Assembly: GCA_937954195.1 (NCBI GenBank)
Contig: CALFYR010000764.1
Span: 1 to 6,923, forward strand
From: an uncultured Dehalococcoidia bacterium
Lineage (GTDB): Bacteria > Chloroflexota > Dehalococcoidia > Tepidiformales > Tepidiformaceae
Reading direction: 5' to 3'
DNA: 6,923 nt
Notes under the pieces: generated by a model
The model's database searches: none
Seen by the model: the letters and a program-made list of their open reading frames with translations, nothing else
What the model was told of the DNA's origin: nothing
Position numbers and translations under genes: made by a program
Part shown: positions 6,416 to 6,923 of the stretch, one piece after another
Layout of the letters: the number at the start of each line of letters is the position of its first letter
How positions within the stretch are numbered: the stretch's first letter is position 1

Positions 6416-6923
6416 ACTCAATCGACATCGTCGGCCCTCAGCTGAGTGTCCTGATTGGCGCGGCCGCCGTGCTTCTGGTGGATTCGATCGTCCCGCAGCA
6501 GCGGCGTCTGCTGCCCTTTGTCGCGCTCGCCGCACTCATCGCATCGGCGCTTTGGACCACCTCGTGGGTGAGCCGCGACGAGTACCAGACGGCCTTCGAT
6601 GGGACGTTGGCGCTGGATAAGTACGCCGTCTTCTTCTACTACGTGTTCGCGGGCATCACCGCCACGGTCGTGCTCGCCTCGGTGGACTGGGTGAACCGCG
6701 AGGGGCGGGGCCAGGGTGAGTACTACGCGCTGGTGCTCACGGTGTGTTCGGGACTGATGTTCCTTGCGGCGGCGCGGGACCTCATCACAATTTTCATCGC
6801 ACTCGAACTCTCATCTATCCCGCAGTACATCCTGGCCGGGTGGGGCAAGAGTACGAAGTCCAGCGAAGCAGGCCTGAAGTACCTGTTGCTCGGAGCCATT
6901 GCTTCGTCGCTGCTGCTGTACGG
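6412..6923 (+). CDS. nuoN: NADH-quinone oxidoreductase subunit N (NuoN, ND2-type antiporter-like), 3' truncated by window edge
   Basis: NuoN is the antiporter-like subunit nearest NuoK. I translated it by hand from the GTG at 6412; 170 complete codons are visible out of about 480-500 expected, and the frame is open to the last base. The N-terminus reads MNSIDIVGPQLSVLIGAAAV, where a Pro-Gln precedes a first membrane helix, as in NuoN. Helices follow around residues 40-55, 70-90 and 100-120. The block IFIALELSSIPQYILAGW contains E132, matching the pumping Glu of helix 5 (E. coli NuoN E133). After it comes GKSTKSSEAGLKYLLLGAIA with K156, typical of NuoN. GTG overlaps the nuoM TGA as GTGA. The central Lys residues of helices 7 and 8 lie beyond the window. 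The family call is strong on order and motifs. Confidence 0.95.
   Translation, partial: MNSIDIVGPQLSVLIGAAAVLLVDSIVPQQRRLLPFVALAALIASALWTTSWVSRDEYQTAFDGTLALDKYAVFFYYVFAGITATVVLASVDWVNREGRGQGEYYALVLTVCSGLMFLAAARDLITIFIALELSSIPQYILAGWGKSTKSSEAGLKYLLLGAIASSLLLY

Noticed and set aside
2288..6535. A 1415-codon open reading frame on the minus strand
   Set aside because: It lies exactly antisense, codon on codon, to nuoK, the small gene, nuoL and nuoM, and its product is a low-complexity Arg/His/Glu/Gln/Asp-rich chain with no recognisable domain. It stays open because the sense genes avoid TTA, CTA and TCA. It is a shadow, not a gene.
2999..6923. NuoL, NuoM and NuoN as an Mrp-type cation antiporter or a hydrogenase membrane module
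   Set aside because: The presence of NuoD, NuoH, NuoJ and NuoK in one tight operon and the lateral helix of NuoL mark complex I. The NuoD C-terminus ends GEIDR and lacks the C-terminal Cys motif of hydrogenase large subunits.
1..6923. Promoters, terminators, CRISPR arrays, insertion sequences, tRNA or rRNA genes
   Set aside because: Coding sequence covers practically the whole window, gaps are at most 9 bases, and I found no direct or inverted repeat or hairpin-plus-T-run that stands out.

Overview
This window is the downstream part of a respiratory complex I (NADH:quinone oxidoreductase, nuo) operon. All genes are on the + strand and packed end to end, with no intergenic stretch longer than 9 bases. 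The order is nuoD (3' part only), nuoH, nuoJ, nuoK, a 65-codon uncharacterised gene, nuoL, nuoM, nuoN (5' part only). I see no RNA gene, mobile element, repeat array, promoter or terminator. The operon's promoter and end must lie outside the window.

The organism is a high-GC bacterium with strong G/C preference at third codon positions. A linear nuoD-H-J-K-L-M-N order, an actinobacterial/Chloroflexota-style long NuoH and the wording of several motifs make an environmental Chloroflexota (Dehalococcoidia or Tepidiforma-like) lineage my best guess. That is a weak inference, not something the sequence proves.

Layout: 1-717 is the C-terminal 238 residues of NuoD, the peripheral-arm subunit that helps form the quinone site. 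717-1958 is NuoH, the membrane subunit that completes that site and starts the proton path. 1959-2483 (NuoJ) and 2480-2794 (NuoK) form the next part of the membrane arm. 2798-2995 encodes a small soluble protein that resembles the DUF2007 family. 2999-4942 (NuoL), 4952-6415 (NuoM) and 6412 to the window end (NuoN) are the three antiporter-like proton-pumping subunits. Their catalytic Glu and Lys residues are intact wherever the sequence covers them. Junctions are 1-nt or 4-nt overlaps, or gaps of 0, 3, 3 and 9 nt, which implies one transcript with translational coupling.

Five points depart from a standard operon. nuoI is missing from its usual place between nuoH and nuoJ. The NADH-module genes nuoEFG are missing between nuoD and nuoH. 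A small DUF2007-like gene sits between nuoK and nuoL. NuoH carries two substitutions in and just after its quinone/proton-entry loop (Thr239 and Asp268). All four non-overlapping junctions have an amber (TAG) stop that is in frame with the next start codon.
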